Source of the DNA: Hyphomonadaceae bacterium
GTDB lineage: Bacteria; Pseudomonadota; Alphaproteobacteria; Caulobacterales; Aquidulcibacteraceae
Reading direction: 5' to 3'
NCBI GenBank assembly: GCA_027492515.1
Contig: JAPUEP010000251.1
Span: 1-37,900, forward strand
Length of the DNA: 37,900 nucleotides
Shown here: positions 1 through 9,536 of the stretch, one piece after another
How the letters are laid out: each line of letters starts with the position of its first letter
Numbering within the stretch: position 1 is the stretch's first letter
Translations under genes and position numbers: made by a program
The notes under the pieces: generated by a model
Seen by the model: the letters and a program-made list of their open reading frames with translations, nothing else
What the model was told of the DNA's origin: nothing
Databases searched by the model: none

Positions 1-69
1 TGCACCAATAGTTTCGGTAATATTATTGAAAATGCGCCCTTGCGATCTAGCTTGTGATTCTTGTGACAT
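1..69 (-). CDS. cysK: Cysteine synthase A, N-terminal fragment
   Basis: This is the first 23 codons of a gene that runs off the left edge. The reading ends in GRIFNNITETIGA, which matches the start of O-acetylserine sulfhydrylases (usually continuing TPLVRL), the PLP enzymes that make cysteine from O-acetylserine and sulfide in the cytoplasm. The ATG (minus strand, 69-67) has an AGAGG ribosome binding site just upstream. It is divergent from the helicase gene at 225, and a perfect inverted repeat at 85-105 lies in its leader. Only the N-terminus is visible, so the identity rests on one short but characteristic motif. Confidence 0.8.
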   Translation of the reverse strand, partial: MSQESQARSQGRIFNNITETIGA

Positions 70-84
70 TTCTAACCTCTTAAT

Positions 85-105
85 TATAAGAATATTATTC
101 TTATA
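85..105. promoter_or_regulatory. Perfect 10-1-10 palindrome upstream of cysK, candidate operator
   Basis: The arms TATAAGAATA and TATTCTTATA are exact reverse complements around one central T. The element lies 16-36 bases before the cysK ATG, where a repressor or activator would act on the cysK promoter or leader. Rrf2-type and ArsR-type sulfur regulators use similar AT-rich palindromes, but which protein binds here is unknown. Confidence 0.5.
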
Positions 106-224
106 TGGTAAAAAATATAGCGCTTTAAAGAGAAGTAAGTTTCTTATTTTCTTTTCAAATTGGAATATTTTTCTGTTAAGCTATAAAGTATTGACCTTTA
201 TGGCGTGTCAGTAAAAAAGAAACC

Positions 225-1727
225 ATGAAAACAATTCGCCAAACTAATATTATGGGTGGTATCGCGCGTTTGGTCGAAAATGGCGATGAATATCACGCAA
301 TTTTAATTGTTGATGGCGCAATCGAACGTAAAATCATTGATAAAGATGCCGATAAAGCATGGTCTGGCTTGCTGTCTGGAAATGGGCAAGTTGAAAATTC
401 GGCGCCCAAAAATAATAATTTAATTGATAATAAAATTTATTTTGAAGTTCGGCAATTGATTGAAAAATCACCTTTTCCAATTTTCCTTACGGGGCGCGCG
501 GGAACAGGTAAAACAACATTTCTAAAAAACTTTCTTGAAGAAACCCAATTGCGGGCAGTTATAATTGCGCCAACTGGCATTGCCGCGCTTAATGCAGGTG
601 GGCAAACGGCGCATTCACTTTTCAAATTTCCACCCAATCTTATCCATCCCCAAGATGTTAAAAGGGTTCGTGAAGGGCGTTTGTTACGTAATACTGACCT
701 TTTAGTGATTGATGAAATTTCAATGGTCAGATCCGATTTGATGGATGCGATTGATAGGTCGCTTAGGCTTCATCGCGGGGTTGCACTGCCATTTGGTGGT
801 GTGAAAATTTTGTGTGTGGGCGATGCCGCGCAATTGCCGCCCGTTGTAAATAATCAAGATAATGAAATATTACAAAAATGGTTTGATGGTATTTATTTTT
901 TTGACGCCCCATGCGCCAAGGCGTCAAAATGGCATGTGATTGAATTAACCCATGCATTTCGGCAAACCGAAGCCCATTTCCTTGGCATTTTAGAGCGTGT
1001 GCGTGGCGGCAAAATTACACGTGAAGATTATGATTTATTGGAAACAAGAATTCGTATCGAACCACCCGATAAAACCGAAAATTCGGTTATATTAACAACA
1101 ACCAACGAAGCGGCGCGCCGTATAAATGAAAAAGAAATGGCGGCTTTGCCCGATAAAGCCGCACTATATGAATGCGAAACCGAAGGTGTGTTTGACGAAA
1201 AACTTTTCCCAACCGAAAGCGATTTGGAATTAAAAGTTGGCGCAAAAGTAATGATGCTTAGGAATGATGCCGATAGAAGATGGGTAAATGGTTCGCTCGC
1301 AACAATTGTTGAAACCAATTTGGACACAGTAAAGGTAAAAATTGGGCGCTATATTCATGAAGTTGAACCTGCGGTTTGGGAAAGGTTTCAATATGATATT
1401 GACGAAGATGAAAAGCCGCGCCGCAAAGTTGTTGGTACTTTTACCCAATTACCAATTCGCCCCGCATGGGCATTGACCATTCATAAATCCCAAGGCCTTA
1501 CATTTGATAGTGTCCATATTGATTTTGGGCGCGGCACTTTCGCCCACGGGCAAACCTATGTTGCCTTATCAAGATGCCGAACTTTGCGCGGTCTTACAAT
1601 CTCACGCAATTTAAGGAAATCTGACATTGCAATCGACAATCACGCAATGGCATTCATTCGCGATGTTGAATTTGAAGACAAAGAAAATTTCCGAATTGGC
1701 AGTGTTAAATATGGTGAAGAATTTTAA
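225..1727 (+). CDS. Pif1/RecD-like superfamily 1 DNA helicase (AAA family ATPase)
   Basis: 500 residues. A Walker A motif GRAGTGKT is at about residues 90-97, Walker B DEIS at 163-166, and the C-terminal UvrD_C_2-type motif TIHKSQGLTFD lies near 430-440. These are the signatures of Pif1-like 5'-3' helicases, which unwind DNA, often at structured sites. The first ~65 residues precede the helicase core and carry no motif I recognise; they read like a small separate domain (ARLVENGDEYHAILIVDG). The ATG at 225 has only a weak purine-rich ribosome binding site, and a second ATG at codon 10 is possible. It stands alone between cysK (divergent) and metK (113 bases downstream). The family assignment is firm; the cellular role is inferred. 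Confidence 0.88.
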   Translation: MKTIRQTNIMGGIARLVENGDEYHAILIVDGAIERKIIDKDADKAWSGLLSGNGQVENSAPKNNNLIDNKIYFEVRQLIEKSPFPIFLTGRAGTGKTTFLKNFLEETQLRAVIIAPTGIAALNAGGQTAHSLFKFPPNLIHPQDVKRVREGRLLRNTDLLVIDEISMVRSDLMDAIDRSLRLHRGVALPFGGVKILCVGDAAQLPPVVNNQDNEILQKWFDGIYFFDAPCAKASKWHVIELTHAFRQTEAHFLGILERVRGGKITREDYDLLETRIRIEPPDKTENSVILTTTNEAARRINEKEMAALPDKAALYECETEGVFDEKLFPTESDLELKVGAKVMMLRNDADRRWVNGSLATIVETNLDTVKVKIGRYIHEVEPAVWERFQYDIDEDEKPRRKVVGTFTQLPIRPAWALTIHKSQGLTFDSVHIDFGRGTFAHGQTYVALSRCRTLRGLTISRNLRKSDIAIDNHAMAFIRDVEFEDKENFRIGSVKYGEEF

Positions 1728-1839
1728 TTTTCCATTATATTCAGAATAAAGAATGAATTTCTGAAAAAAGACTTTCATTTAAACATATAAACATGTATTT
1801 ATATCTCTATATGAGTTTTACCTATTTAAGGAGCGCAAT

Positions 1840-3030
1840 TTGACACGTTCATCTTATATTTTTACTTCTGAATCAGTATCAGAAGGCCACCCAGATAAAG
1901 TTTGTGATCGTATTTCTGATGAAATCGTGGATTTATTTTTCCGTCGCACAATTGAAAAAGGTCTTAATCCTTGGGTGACACGTGCTGCTTGTGAAACTTT
2001 GGCTACAACTAATAAAGTTGTTATTGCTGGTGAAACACGCCTTGAAACTGAAATTTCACATGATGAAATTATCGAAACTACACGCGCGGCAATCAAAGAC
2101 ATTGGCTATGAACAAGATGGTTTTCACCATGCAACTGCTGATATTGAAGTTCTTCTTCATGGGCAATCTGCACACATTGCGCAAGGCGTTGATGAATCTG
2201 GTAATAAAGAGGAAGGCGCGGGTGACCAAGGTATTATGTTTGGTTATGCAACCAATGAAACCGCAGAATTTATGCCAGCGCCAATTCATTTTTCACACAA
2301 AATTTTGAAAAAACTTGCCGAAGTGCGCCATAATGGCAAAGAAGCATGGCTTGGCCCTGATGCAAAGTCACAAGTTACTGTTCGCTATGAAAATGGAAAA
2401 CCGGTTGAGGCAACTTCAATCGTGCTTTCAACCCAGCACCTTGATGCAAGTATGACATCGGATGATATTGCGGCATTGGTTAAGCCTTATATCATTGGTG
2501 AATTAGGTGATGCATTACCAATTTCGCCAAATTGCGCGTGGCACATTAATCCAACTGGTGCGTTTGTAATTGGTGGCCCTGATGGTGATACTGGTTTGAC
2601 TGGTCGTAAAATTATTGTTGATACTTATGGCGGTGCGGCCCCACATGGAGGCGGTGCATTCTCTGGTAAAGACCCAACTAAAGTTGACCGCTCTGCGGCT
2701 TATGCAGCACGCTATTTGGCGAAAAATGTGGTTGCCGCTGGCCTTGCTGATAAATGTACAATTCAATTATCTTATGCAATTGGCGTTGCAGAGCCTTTAT
2801 CAATCTATGCAAATTGCGAAGGCACAGAGCGTTGTGATTTGGATGCTTTGGAAAAACGCCTTTTCGAAGTTATGCGCCTTACTCCAAAAGGTATTCGCAC
2901 ACATCTTGACCTTAACAAACCAATCTATGCCCGCACCGCAGCCTATGGCCACTTCGGCCGCGCGCCAGAGGCGGATGGCGGTTTTTCATGGGAAAAACTC
3001 GATTTAATTGATGCCCTAAAAGGCCTATAA
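1840..3030 (+). CDS. metK: S-adenosylmethionine synthetase
   Basis: Makes S-adenosylmethionine from methionine and ATP in the cytoplasm. 396 residues, the usual length. Signatures seen: [12 protein letters not shown] near residue 17, [12 protein letters not shown], and the glycine-rich [13 protein letters not shown] followed by [15 protein letters not shown]. The start is a TTG with AAGGAG seven bases upstream (1828-1833); no in-frame ATG gives the full N-terminus, so TTG is preferred. The 112-base leader holds no riboswitch I could recognise. A strong terminator follows directly. It is convergent with the secreted peptidase gene. Confidence 0.98.
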   Translation: MTRSSYIFTSESVSEGHPDKVCDRISDEIVDLFFRRTIEKGLNPWVTRAACETLATTNKVVIAGETRLETEISHDEIIETTRAAIKDIGYEQDGFHHATADIEVLLHGQSAHIAQGVDESGNKEEGAGDQGIMFGYATNETAEFMPAPIHFSHKILKKLAEVRHNGKEAWLGPDAKSQVTVRYENGKPVEATSIVLSTQHLDASMTSDDIAALVKPYIIGELGDALPISPNCAWHINPTGAFVIGGPDGDTGLTGRKIIVDTYGGAAPHGGGAFSGKDPTKVDRSAAYAARYLAKNVVAAGLADKCTIQLSYAIGVAEPLSIYANCEGTERCDLDALEKRLFEVMRLTPKGIRTHLDLNKPIYARTAAYGHFGRAPEADGGFSWEKLDLIDALKGL

Positions 3031-3035
3031 AATTA

Positions 3036-3061
3036 AGCCCCGCAATTGCGGGGCTTTTTTT
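3036..3061 (+). terminator. Rho-independent terminator of metK
   Basis: The perfect stem AGCCCCGC / GCGGGGCT closes an AATT loop and is followed by a run of seven T. It starts six bases after the metK stop. The end of the convergent gene (stop at 3060-3062) overlaps the T tract. In the other direction the stem is followed by TAATTTT, so it may stop both transcripts. Confidence 0.92.
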
Positions 3062-4607
3062 AATTTGTAAGTAATTTTATAATATCTTCTTTGCTTTTTT
3101 TTCTATCAATTGCAGAAATCATGTCTGATAATTTTTGCGAAAGCTTACCTAAATGTGGGTTGCTTGCAAGGTCTTGAATTATATATTTTGCGTCTTCGTA
3201 ATTCTCTTTTGCTAATAGGAAAAAAACGGCATTGAATGCAAATTCTTCAACCGAAGGCTCAAGATTATATGCTTCTAATGCTGAATTTAATGAATTATCA
3301 TCGGGATGCATCATGTCTTTTGTAGTAAGCGAAATGTAATAAAGATTGGTGGCATTAAGTGGATTAAGGCCATAGGCTTTTAGTAGTGCATTTCGTGCTT
3401 CTTGAATTTTTAAATTAGTTTCATCCTTATCTTTAAATTTTCCATGATTAGCGGTTAGATAAAGCGCCTGCCCATATCTAAACCATGCTTCATCATCTTT
3501 GTCATTTATGGAAATACGGTTTTTGTAATAATCAATTGCCTTCTCTTCATCGCCAATGATTATTTCTGCTTTTGAAAGAATGTTTTGCGCATAATCATCG
3601 TCTTTGAATGGTTCAGCTTTTTTACGAATATTATTAAGTAGTTTTTCCCAATTCTCTTTCTTTGGGCATGCCTCTAATGCTGCGTCATACAATAATAATT
3701 GAGATGCAGATTTTGGCATTTTTTTGATGGAAACATTCAAATCAATATCTTTGCGTAGCGGATGATAGGTCGCAATAATTTCGGAATTAAGATATTTTTC
3801 GAGTGCTTTTTTGAGGGCTTTGCTATCCATTCCAAATACGCGCTCAAAAGCTTTTAATTTATCATCACCTTTTTGACGCGCATTGAAATAATCTTGCGCT
3901 TTTTTCCTTAATTCAGGTGTTGACATTATATAATGGGTCAAAAGCCATGATTGAGCATAAAAAACCGTAATTCTATTATCATAGGTTTTTAAATGTAAAG
4001 TTTCGCCAATGATGTCCTGATAGTCTATTTGTGTATTGTTTTTTAAAGCTAAGTAGCGATTAATAAATGGCATCCCAACCATTATTTTTTCATTATTCAT
4101 TCGCGTTCCGCCGTAATATTCGGCATAGCCTTCTATGAACCAGTGCGGGAAATTCATTCCCCAGTTTTTGGCCATAAAAATGTGTGAATATTCGTGAAAA
4201 ATAATGATTAAGCTTGGGTTTTCTTGCTGCTTAAGGAGGTTATCACTATTTTGGATAGTATCGCCTTGATATAGTGAAAAGCCAGTAATTCCTTCTTGGC
4301 AGGACTTTACAAAACCTGCAACATTTGAATCTACTTTGGGATATGTTTTTTCTAAATCTGAATATGATTGTAAAAAATATATAACAAATTTTTCGTGATT
4401 ATCTTGTTTATAAGCATAAAAATCACCCAAAACATAATTAAAGTTCTCAAGTTTTTTGATATATTCAACCGCGATTTTTTCTTTGACGTTTGAATACATT
4501 ATAAAATTATTGCTTTCAAACTTAGTCCAATCTTCGGCAAATACCTGATTGGAAAACAAAGAAGCAATACTAAAAACCGCTGAAAACAATATATTTTTTA
4601 TATTCAT
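3060..4607 (-). CDS. Secreted HExxH (peptidase MA-like) metallopeptidase with C-terminal TPRs
   Basis: 515 residues. The N-terminus has a signal peptide (hydrophobic stretch 5-20, cleavage likely after VFA at about 24). A zinc motif HEYSH lies at residues 138-142, and FIEGYAEYYGG at 157-167 supplies a likely third glutamate ligand, as in gluzincin peptidases of the peptidase MA type. The C-terminal half (about 300-510) is helical with tetratricopeptide-like pairs such as DDEAWFRYGQALYLT. It is probably periplasmic or secreted, and the substrate is unknown. It is convergent with metK and has no operon partner. Base composition is more AT-rich than in the pump genes next to it. Fold assignment is good; catalytic activity is inferred from the motif. 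Confidence 0.75.
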   Translation of the reverse strand: MNIKNILFSAVFSIASLFSNQVFAEDWTKFESNNFIMYSNVKEKIAVEYIKKLENFNYVLGDFYAYKQDNHEKFVIYFLQSYSDLEKTYPKVDSNVAGFVKSCQEGITGFSLYQGDTIQNSDNLLKQQENPSLIIIFHEYSHIFMAKNWGMNFPHWFIEGYAEYYGGTRMNNEKIMVGMPFINRYLALKNNTQIDYQDIIGETLHLKTYDNRITVFYAQSWLLTHYIMSTPELRKKAQDYFNARQKGDDKLKAFERVFGMDSKALKKALEKYLNSEIIATYHPLRKDIDLNVSIKKMPKSASQLLLYDAALEACPKKENWEKLLNNIRKKAEPFKDDDYAQNILSKAEIIIGDEEKAIDYYKNRISINDKDDEAWFRYGQALYLTANHGKFKDKDETNLKIQEARNALLKAYGLNPLNATNLYYISLTTKDMMHPDDNSLNSALEAYNLEPSVEEFAFNAVFFLLAKENYEDAKYIIQDLASNPHLGKLSQKLSDMISAIDRKKSKEDIIKLLTN

Positions 4608-4693
4608 TTAAAAAACGCCCACAATATATATTAATTTTATATTGTGAAATATTGTTTTGTAAATATGAAATAAAACTATTTATGTGTGCGGTT

Positions 4694-7600
4694 TTATTTT
4701 TTTATAATTCCATCATCCCTAAGTGCAATATAAATCGCTGGTATTACCAATACTGTAAGTAATGTTGATGACATCAAGCCAAACAATAATGATATTGCCA
4801 AACCTTGGAAAATTGGGTCGGATAATATTACGGCGGCGCCAATCATAGCAGCCAAAGCAGTAAGGATGATTGGTTTAAAGCGGATTGCACCTGCTTCAAG
4901 CAATACTTCACGCAATGGCCTGTCATCGGTTTTGGCGTGGCGTATGAAATCAATAAGCAATATTGAATTTCGCACAATAATGCCCGCAAGTGCGATAAAG
5001 CCAATCATCGAAGTTGCCGAAAATGGCGCGCCAAAAATTGCATGACCCAATACAATACCAATTAAAGTCAATGGAATTGGCGTAAGCACAACAAGTGGTA
5101 ATTTAAAGCTGCCAAATTGGGCGACCACCAAAATATAAATCCCGATAATTGCAACACCAAATGCTGCGCCCATATCGCGGAATGTAACATAGGTTATTTC
5201 CCATTCACCATCCCAAAGAATGGTTGGTTTGCTTTCATCATGGGGTTGACCATGCCAAGAGATTGTTGGTTTTGGCAAATTGCCCCAATCCATATTTTTG
5301 ATTTTATTATTTGTATCAAAAATCCCGTAAATTGGCGCTTCATATTGCCCCGCAAGGTCGGCAGTTACCATTTCAGCTTCGCGCCCATCGCGGCGGAAGA
5401 TTGGGTAAGATGATTGGGTATTTTGTGGTATTACCAATTCACCCATATCAACAAGGCGCGCGCCCACTGGGGTTTGCGAAATTGCAACTGGCATTGATGA
5501 AGTGCGGGCATTCCATGTTCTGTCTTGGGTTGGCAATCTTAGAGAGATTTCAATCGGATCATGCCCATTTGTTCCCGCCAAAGTGCCAAGGCTTGTGCCG
5601 CCGAATGTTGCGCCAATTGATTGAAGAACTTGCCCTTCATTAATGCCCAATGCATCCATTTGCGCACGATTTGGTGCAAAGAAAGTTTTAGGGCGCGGCA
5701 CGCCATAATAATCGTCAATATCAACAATATATGGAATTTTCGCCATTTGCGCTTTGATTTTATTGGCAACATCGCGGCGCGTTTGCGCATCAGGGCCATA
5801 AACCTCTGCAAGAAGGGTTGAGATAACTGGCGGCCCTGGCGGCACTTCAATAACTTTCAATGAACCGCCAACAGGCAAATGAACATCTTTAATTAATTTG
5901 CGTGCTTCAAGCGCAATATCATGGCTTTCGCGTTTGCGGTCTTTCTTAGGTGTAAGATTTAATTGAAGATCACCCATCTCAGGGCGCTCACGCAAGAAAT
6001 AATGGCGCACAAGGCCGTTGAAATTAAATGGCGCAGATGTTCCCGCATAGGCTTCCATGCTTTCAACTTCTTTTATATTGCCAACCAATGCCGCAGTTTC
6101 CATCAAAACCCTTTGTGTGGTTTCAAGGCTTGTGCCTTCTGGAAGGTCGGCAACGATTTGGAATTCTGATTTATTATCAAATGGCAAAAGTTTTACGGTT
6201 ACGGTTTTGGTATAGAATAAGAAACAGGCCGCAATTGTTGCAAAACCAACCACCAATAAAAATGTCCATGCACTTTTTTTAGTGGCAATGATTGGGGTCG
6301 CAATTTTACGATATGTGCGCCCAAGAATGCCTTCTTCTTCAGAATGTGCGTGCCCATGCCCTTTTTTTGGCGCAACTTTAAGCATTAACCAAGGGGCAAC
6401 AATCACCGCCACGAAGAATGAGAATATCATCGCCGCCGACGCATTCGCAGGGATTGGCGCCATATATGGCCCCATCAATCCCGAAACAAACATCATTGGC
6501 AAAAGTGCAACCACCACGGTCAAAGTGGCAACAATGGTTGGATTGCCAACTTCGGCAACTGCATCAATTGCCGCCGCCTCTTTGCTGCGACCATCATTCA
6601 TGCCCCAATGGCGCGCGATATTTTCAATCATAACAATCGCATCATCCACCAATATCCCGATAGAGAAAATAAGCGCGAATAATGAAACGCGGTTAATTGT
6701 ATAACCCATAGAATTTGACGCAAAAAGCGTAAGCAAAATTGTGGTTGGAATAACCACCAAGGTCACAAAACTTTCGCGCTTGCCAATTGTAAAGAAAATC
6801 AAGGCAACAATTGAAAGCGTGGCAAGGCCAAGGTGAAATAAAAGCTCATTGGCTTTTTCATTTGCGGTTTCGCCATAATCACGAACCACTTTGGCACTTA
6901 TGCTTTCAGGGATTAAATTGCCATTCAGGGTTTCAAGTTTTTTGCGAACATGTTCGGTTAAAACAACGGCATTAACCCCTGGGCGTTTTGCGATTGCGAT
7001 GGCAATTGTTGGGGTGCGAACAAATTCATTGCCCACACGTTCATAATGATAGGCGATTGATTGGTCATTGCGCGGTGAAATTGTAACATCCGCCACGTCG
7101 CGCACCAAAACTTCACCGCCATTTATTGAGCGTAAAGAAAGGTTACGAACTTCATCAATTGATTTAAAACTTTGCCCTGATGAAATGTCATTGGCGCTTC
7201 CATTGGTACGTATTGAACCAAGTGGCATTGAATTAGATGCGCTTTTTACCGCATCCATAAGTGCGCCAAGTGGCACGCCATAGGCTTTTAACTTGGCTGG
7301 ATCTGGCGAAATTTGTAATTCATTTGGACGACCGCCAACCATGAAAACTGTGCCAACATCATCAACTTTGGTAAGTTCGGCTTTAATATTTTTGGCAAGT
7401 TCAAATAATGATGCATCATTCCAACGTGATGCAAGTTCTGGCTTTGGCGAAACTGTAACCACGATGATTGGAACATCATCAATGCCGCGCGCAGTAATGA
7501 TTGGCGCCATTGTTCCTGTGGCAGGTAAAACATTTGGTTCGCGCATTTTTTGCTGAACGCGCAAAATTGCATTATCGGCGCTTGTTCCAACTTTGAAACG

Positions 7601-7906
7601 CGCCGTAAGCATAATTCCATCATCTTGGGTTTGCGAATAGACATGCTCAACCCCATTAAGGCCGCGCAATGCGGTTTCAACGGGTTCAGTAACCTTAACT
7701 TCGGCATCTTTTGCACTAAGGCCAGGGGCGGGGATGCGCACATTGACCATTGGCACTGAAATTTGCGGCTCTTCTTCACGCGGGATTGCCATCAAAGCCA
7801 TAAAGCCAACGGCAAATGAAGCAAGCAAAAGCAAAAGTGTAAGTGGCGATTTAATAAAAGCCTTGGTTAAAGAACCTGCTATGCCAAGTTTGGAATCTGG
7901 TTTCAT
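4694..7906 (-). CDS. RND family efflux pump, inner-membrane permease
   Basis: About 1070 residues, typical of AcrB-like proton-driven pumps that export substrates through a tripartite complex. The N-terminus shows TM1 (about 20-43) followed by the usual PREEEPQI segment. TM4 carries the proton-relay pair in ILVDDAIVMIEN (about 421-422), which favours the HAE group over heavy-metal CusA types. The TM10 lysine of AcrB is replaced by arginine in IVRNSILLIDF near residue 980. The chosen ATG at 7906 has AGGA overlapping the stop of the adaptor gene; a TTG two codons earlier (7912) is the alternative. It is last in a rhodanese-adaptor-pump operon. Substrate is unknown; the sulfur-related neighbours hint at a thiol or sulfur compound. 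Confidence 0.93.
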   Translation of the reverse strand: MKPDSKLGIAGSLTKAFIKSPLTLLLLLASFAVGFMALMAIPREEEPQISVPMVNVRIPAPGLSAKDAEVKVTEPVETALRGLNGVEHVYSQTQDDGIMLTARFKVGTSADNAILRVQQKMREPNVLPATGTMAPIITARGIDDVPIIVVTVSPKPELASRWNDASLFELAKNIKAELTKVDDVGTVFMVGGRPNELQISPDPAKLKAYGVPLGALMDAVKSASNSMPLGSIRTNGSANDISSGQSFKSIDEVRNLSLRSINGGEVLVRDVADVTISPRNDQSIAYHYERVGNEFVRTPTIAIAIAKRPGVNAVVLTEHVRKKLETLNGNLIPESISAKVVRDYGETANEKANELLFHLGLATLSIVALIFFTIGKRESFVTLVVIPTTILLTLFASNSMGYTINRVSLFALIFSIGILVDDAIVMIENIARHWGMNDGRSKEAAAIDAVAEVGNPTIVATLTVVVALLPMMFVSGLMGPYMAPIPANASAAMIFSFFVAVIVAPWLMLKVAPKKGHGHAHSEEEGILGRTYRKIATPIIATKKSAWTFLLVVGFATIAACFLFYTKTVTVKLLPFDNKSEFQIVADLPEGTSLETTQRVLMETAALVGNIKEVESMEAYAGTSAPFNFNGLVRHYFLRERPEMGDLQLNLTPKKDRKRESHDIALEARKLIKDVHLPVGGSLKVIEVPPGPPVISTLLAEVYGPDAQTRRDVANKIKAQMAKIPYIVDIDDYYGVPRPKTFFAPNRAQMDALGINEGQVLQSIGATFGGTSLGTLAGTNGHDPIEISLRLPTQDRTWNARTSSMPVAISQTPVGARLVDMGELVIPQNTQSSYPIFRRDGREAEMVTADLAGQYEAPIYGIFDTNNKIKNMDWGNLPKPTISWHGQPHDESKPTILWDGEWEITYVTFRDMGAAFGVAIIGIYILVVAQFGSFKLPLVVLTPIPLTLIGIVLGHAIFGAPFSATSMIGFIALAGIIVRNSILLIDFIRHAKTDDRPLREVLLEAGAIRFKPIILTALAAMIGAAVILSDPIFQGLAISLLFGLMSSTLLTVLVIPAIYIALRDDGIIKK

Positions 7907-7914
7907 TTTCAATC

Positions 7915-9093
7915 CTATTTGGCTTTGGCAACAATTACATCATTAATTTCAAGGCCTGAAAGAATTTCAACGCCATCTTTTATCGTGGCATTTGAAATTG
8001 ATTGCCCACGTTGAACAGGTATTTCAAAGGCTTTATCGCCTTTTAAAAGCATCACAAAATCAAAGCCGTCGCGGGTAATAATGTATGATTTTGGAATTAT
8101 TATTGCATCACGATTTCCAATTGGCAAAGCAACATCAACGCGTTCACCAACCAAATGTTCGCCGCCATTGGTTTGCAAGTCAATTTTCACCTGTCCATTT
8201 TCAACCAATGGATAGATTTTTGAAATAATGCTTTGACCAATGATTTCGCCATTCGTGCCAACAAGTGGAACGCTCTGCCCAGTTTTTAAAAGTTTAGCAT
8301 CAGCCTCTGGCGCACGAAGGCGTAAGATTGGTGTTCCTGCTGCGATAAAGGCAATAATTTCACCCGGCATTACAACCGAACCACGCGGAATTGGCGCCAT
8401 TGTAACTTTGCCAGATTTTGGCGCATAAATCCGCCCCTGTGCACGTACAGCAGATGCAACACCTGCTTGCGCTGATGCCGCGCTTGCTTGTGAACGGGCG
8501 GCATTGGCCTGTGCATTGGCGGCGCTTACACCTGCACTTGCGGCGCGAACTTGGGCATTGGCAGCGCTTAATGATGCCTGCATTTGGTCAAGGCGCGCTT
8601 TGGCATAAACACCTTGATCATAAAGCATTTTGGTGCGGTTATAATCGGCAAGTGCTTTGTTTGCCATTGCATTTGCGGCATCAAGATTTGCGGGCGCTTG
8701 GTTTGCGCTTGCGCTTGCTGCTTGGGCTTGTGATTTTGCGGCATTGGCATTGGCAAGCCCTGCTTGCACTTCTGCATTATATCTTGCTTCATCGATTATG
8801 CCGATTAATTGGCCTTGGGCAACATTTTGCCCCTCATCAACCATAAGGCTAACCAAGGTTCCGCCAATTCTTGCGCGCGCTTGGGCTTCATCTTCTGAGG
8901 TGTAAATTGCGCCTACTGGCTTTAAATCATTAATATTACTTTTGGCGATAATAAGGCGCGAATTTGTATCATAATTGATTTTTTGCGCTACTTCTTTCTT
9001 ATCATCATGCTTATTGCCGCAAGCGATTAATGGGGAAAAAGCGCCGAGCATTGCGGCGCTTAGAAGTAATGTTTTTTTGCTTAATTTTATCAT
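7915..9093 (-). CDS. RND efflux periplasmic adaptor (membrane fusion) lipoprotein
   Basis: 392 residues. The N-terminus is a lipoprotein signal with lipobox LIAC (Cys at about 25), so it should be anchored in the inner membrane facing the periplasm. A lipoyl/barrel-sandwich half (LVSLMVDEGQNVAQGQLIGIID) precedes a very alanine-rich helical hairpin (about 105-215), then the second lipoyl half and a beta-barrel. This is the HlyD/AcrA family plan, bridging pump and outer-membrane channel. The ATG abuts the rhodanese stop (TAAATG) and the stop is 9 bases before the pump ATG, so the three genes are surely one transcript. The partner channel is probably the divergent tolC-like gene. Confidence 0.93.
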   Translation of the reverse strand: MIKLSKKTLLLSAAMLGAFSPLIACGNKHDDKKEVAQKINYDTNSRLIIAKSNINDLKPVGAIYTSEDEAQARARIGGTLVSLMVDEGQNVAQGQLIGIIDEARYNAEVQAGLANANAAKSQAQAASASANQAPANLDAANAMANKALADYNRTKMLYDQGVYAKARLDQMQASLSAANAQVRAASAGVSAANAQANAARSQASAASAQAGVASAVRAQGRIYAPKSGKVTMAPIPRGSVVMPGEIIAFIAAGTPILRLRAPEADAKLLKTGQSVPLVGTNGEIIGQSIISKIYPLVENGQVKIDLQTNGGEHLVGERVDVALPIGNRDAIIIPKSYIITRDGFDFVMLLKGDKAFEIPVQRGQSISNATIKDGVEILSGLEINDVIVAKAK

Positions 9094-9423
9094 TTACGCA
9101 CCTGATTTAACTGGAAGGCCATTGGCATGCCAAGCCATAATTCCGCCTGCAAGGTTTGAAACATCAATGCCCGCCTTGTCACATGCTTTTGCCGCTTGGC
9201 CAGAGCGCATACCGCTTTGGCAATAAAGAACAATTTTTTTACCTTCTGGCGCAGTAATTTTCGAAGTATCAAATTTTGAAAGTGGCACTAAAATTGATTT
9301 TTCGATTCGCGCATTATTATGTTCATGCGCTTCACGCACATCATAAAGGACAATTTCGCCAGTTTCCAAACCTACTTGAACTTCACGTGGGGAAACAGTT
9401 TTAATTGGTTTTCCAAAGAACAT
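9094..9423 (-). CDS. Single-domain rhodanese (sulfurtransferase)
   Basis: 109 residues from the ATG at 9423, which has AAGAGG upstream; an ATG 13 codons earlier would add a KRR-rich tail and looks less likely. The fold is one rhodanese domain: EIVLYDVREAHEHNNARI, then the active-site loop VLYCQSGMRSGQAA with the catalytic cysteine that takes up a persulfide. Such proteins move sulfane sulfur between thiols. It is the first gene of the adaptor-pump operon and is divergent from a DUF2892 gene; rhodanese and DUF2892 are fused in Escherichia coli YgaP, so the two halves appear split here. It is probably cytoplasmic and may work beside sqr. Confidence 0.92.
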   Translation of the reverse strand: MFFGKPIKTVSPREVQVGLETGEIVLYDVREAHEHNNARIEKSILVPLSKFDTSKITAPEGKKIVLYCQSGMRSGQAAKACDKAGIDVSNLAGGIMAWHANGLPVKSGA

Positions 9424-9461
9424 TTTACGCCTCTTAAAAAAATTGTTAAAGCATACTTGCA

Positions 9462-9483
9462 TATATTATTATTTTCTAATATA
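9462..9483. promoter_or_regulatory. Inverted repeat in the rhodanese / DUF2892 divergent promoter
   Basis: The arms TATATTA and TAATATA are exact reverse complements separated by eight bases. The site lies between the two divergent start codons (9423 and 9537), so one protein could control both operons. Read on the minus strand it contains ATATTAGAAAAT, found again with one mismatch upstream of sqr at 11052. ArsR-type sulfide sensors (BigR, SqrR) are the obvious class of candidate, by inference only; no such regulator gene is in the window. Confidence 0.5.
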
Positions 9484-9536
9484 ATGAAGATAAGTTTAAA
9501 AAGTCAAGCCTTTTTACAATTTTTTTGGAGAAGAAA

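Noticed and set aside
26-214. 62-residue reading frame on the plus strand
   Set aside because: It lies over the cysK start on the opposite strand and its promoter region, and has no ribosome binding site or family features.
1728-1839. SAM or SAM/SAH riboswitch before metK
   Set aside because: The leader is AT-rich and I found no conserved pseudoknot core pairing with the AAGGAG ribosome binding site; only short local inverted repeats such as CTC/GAG.
8418-8846. Long plus-strand frame rich in His, Leu and Arg opposite the adaptor gene
   Set aside because: It is an antisense shadow of the alanine-rich coiled-coil coding of the adaptor.
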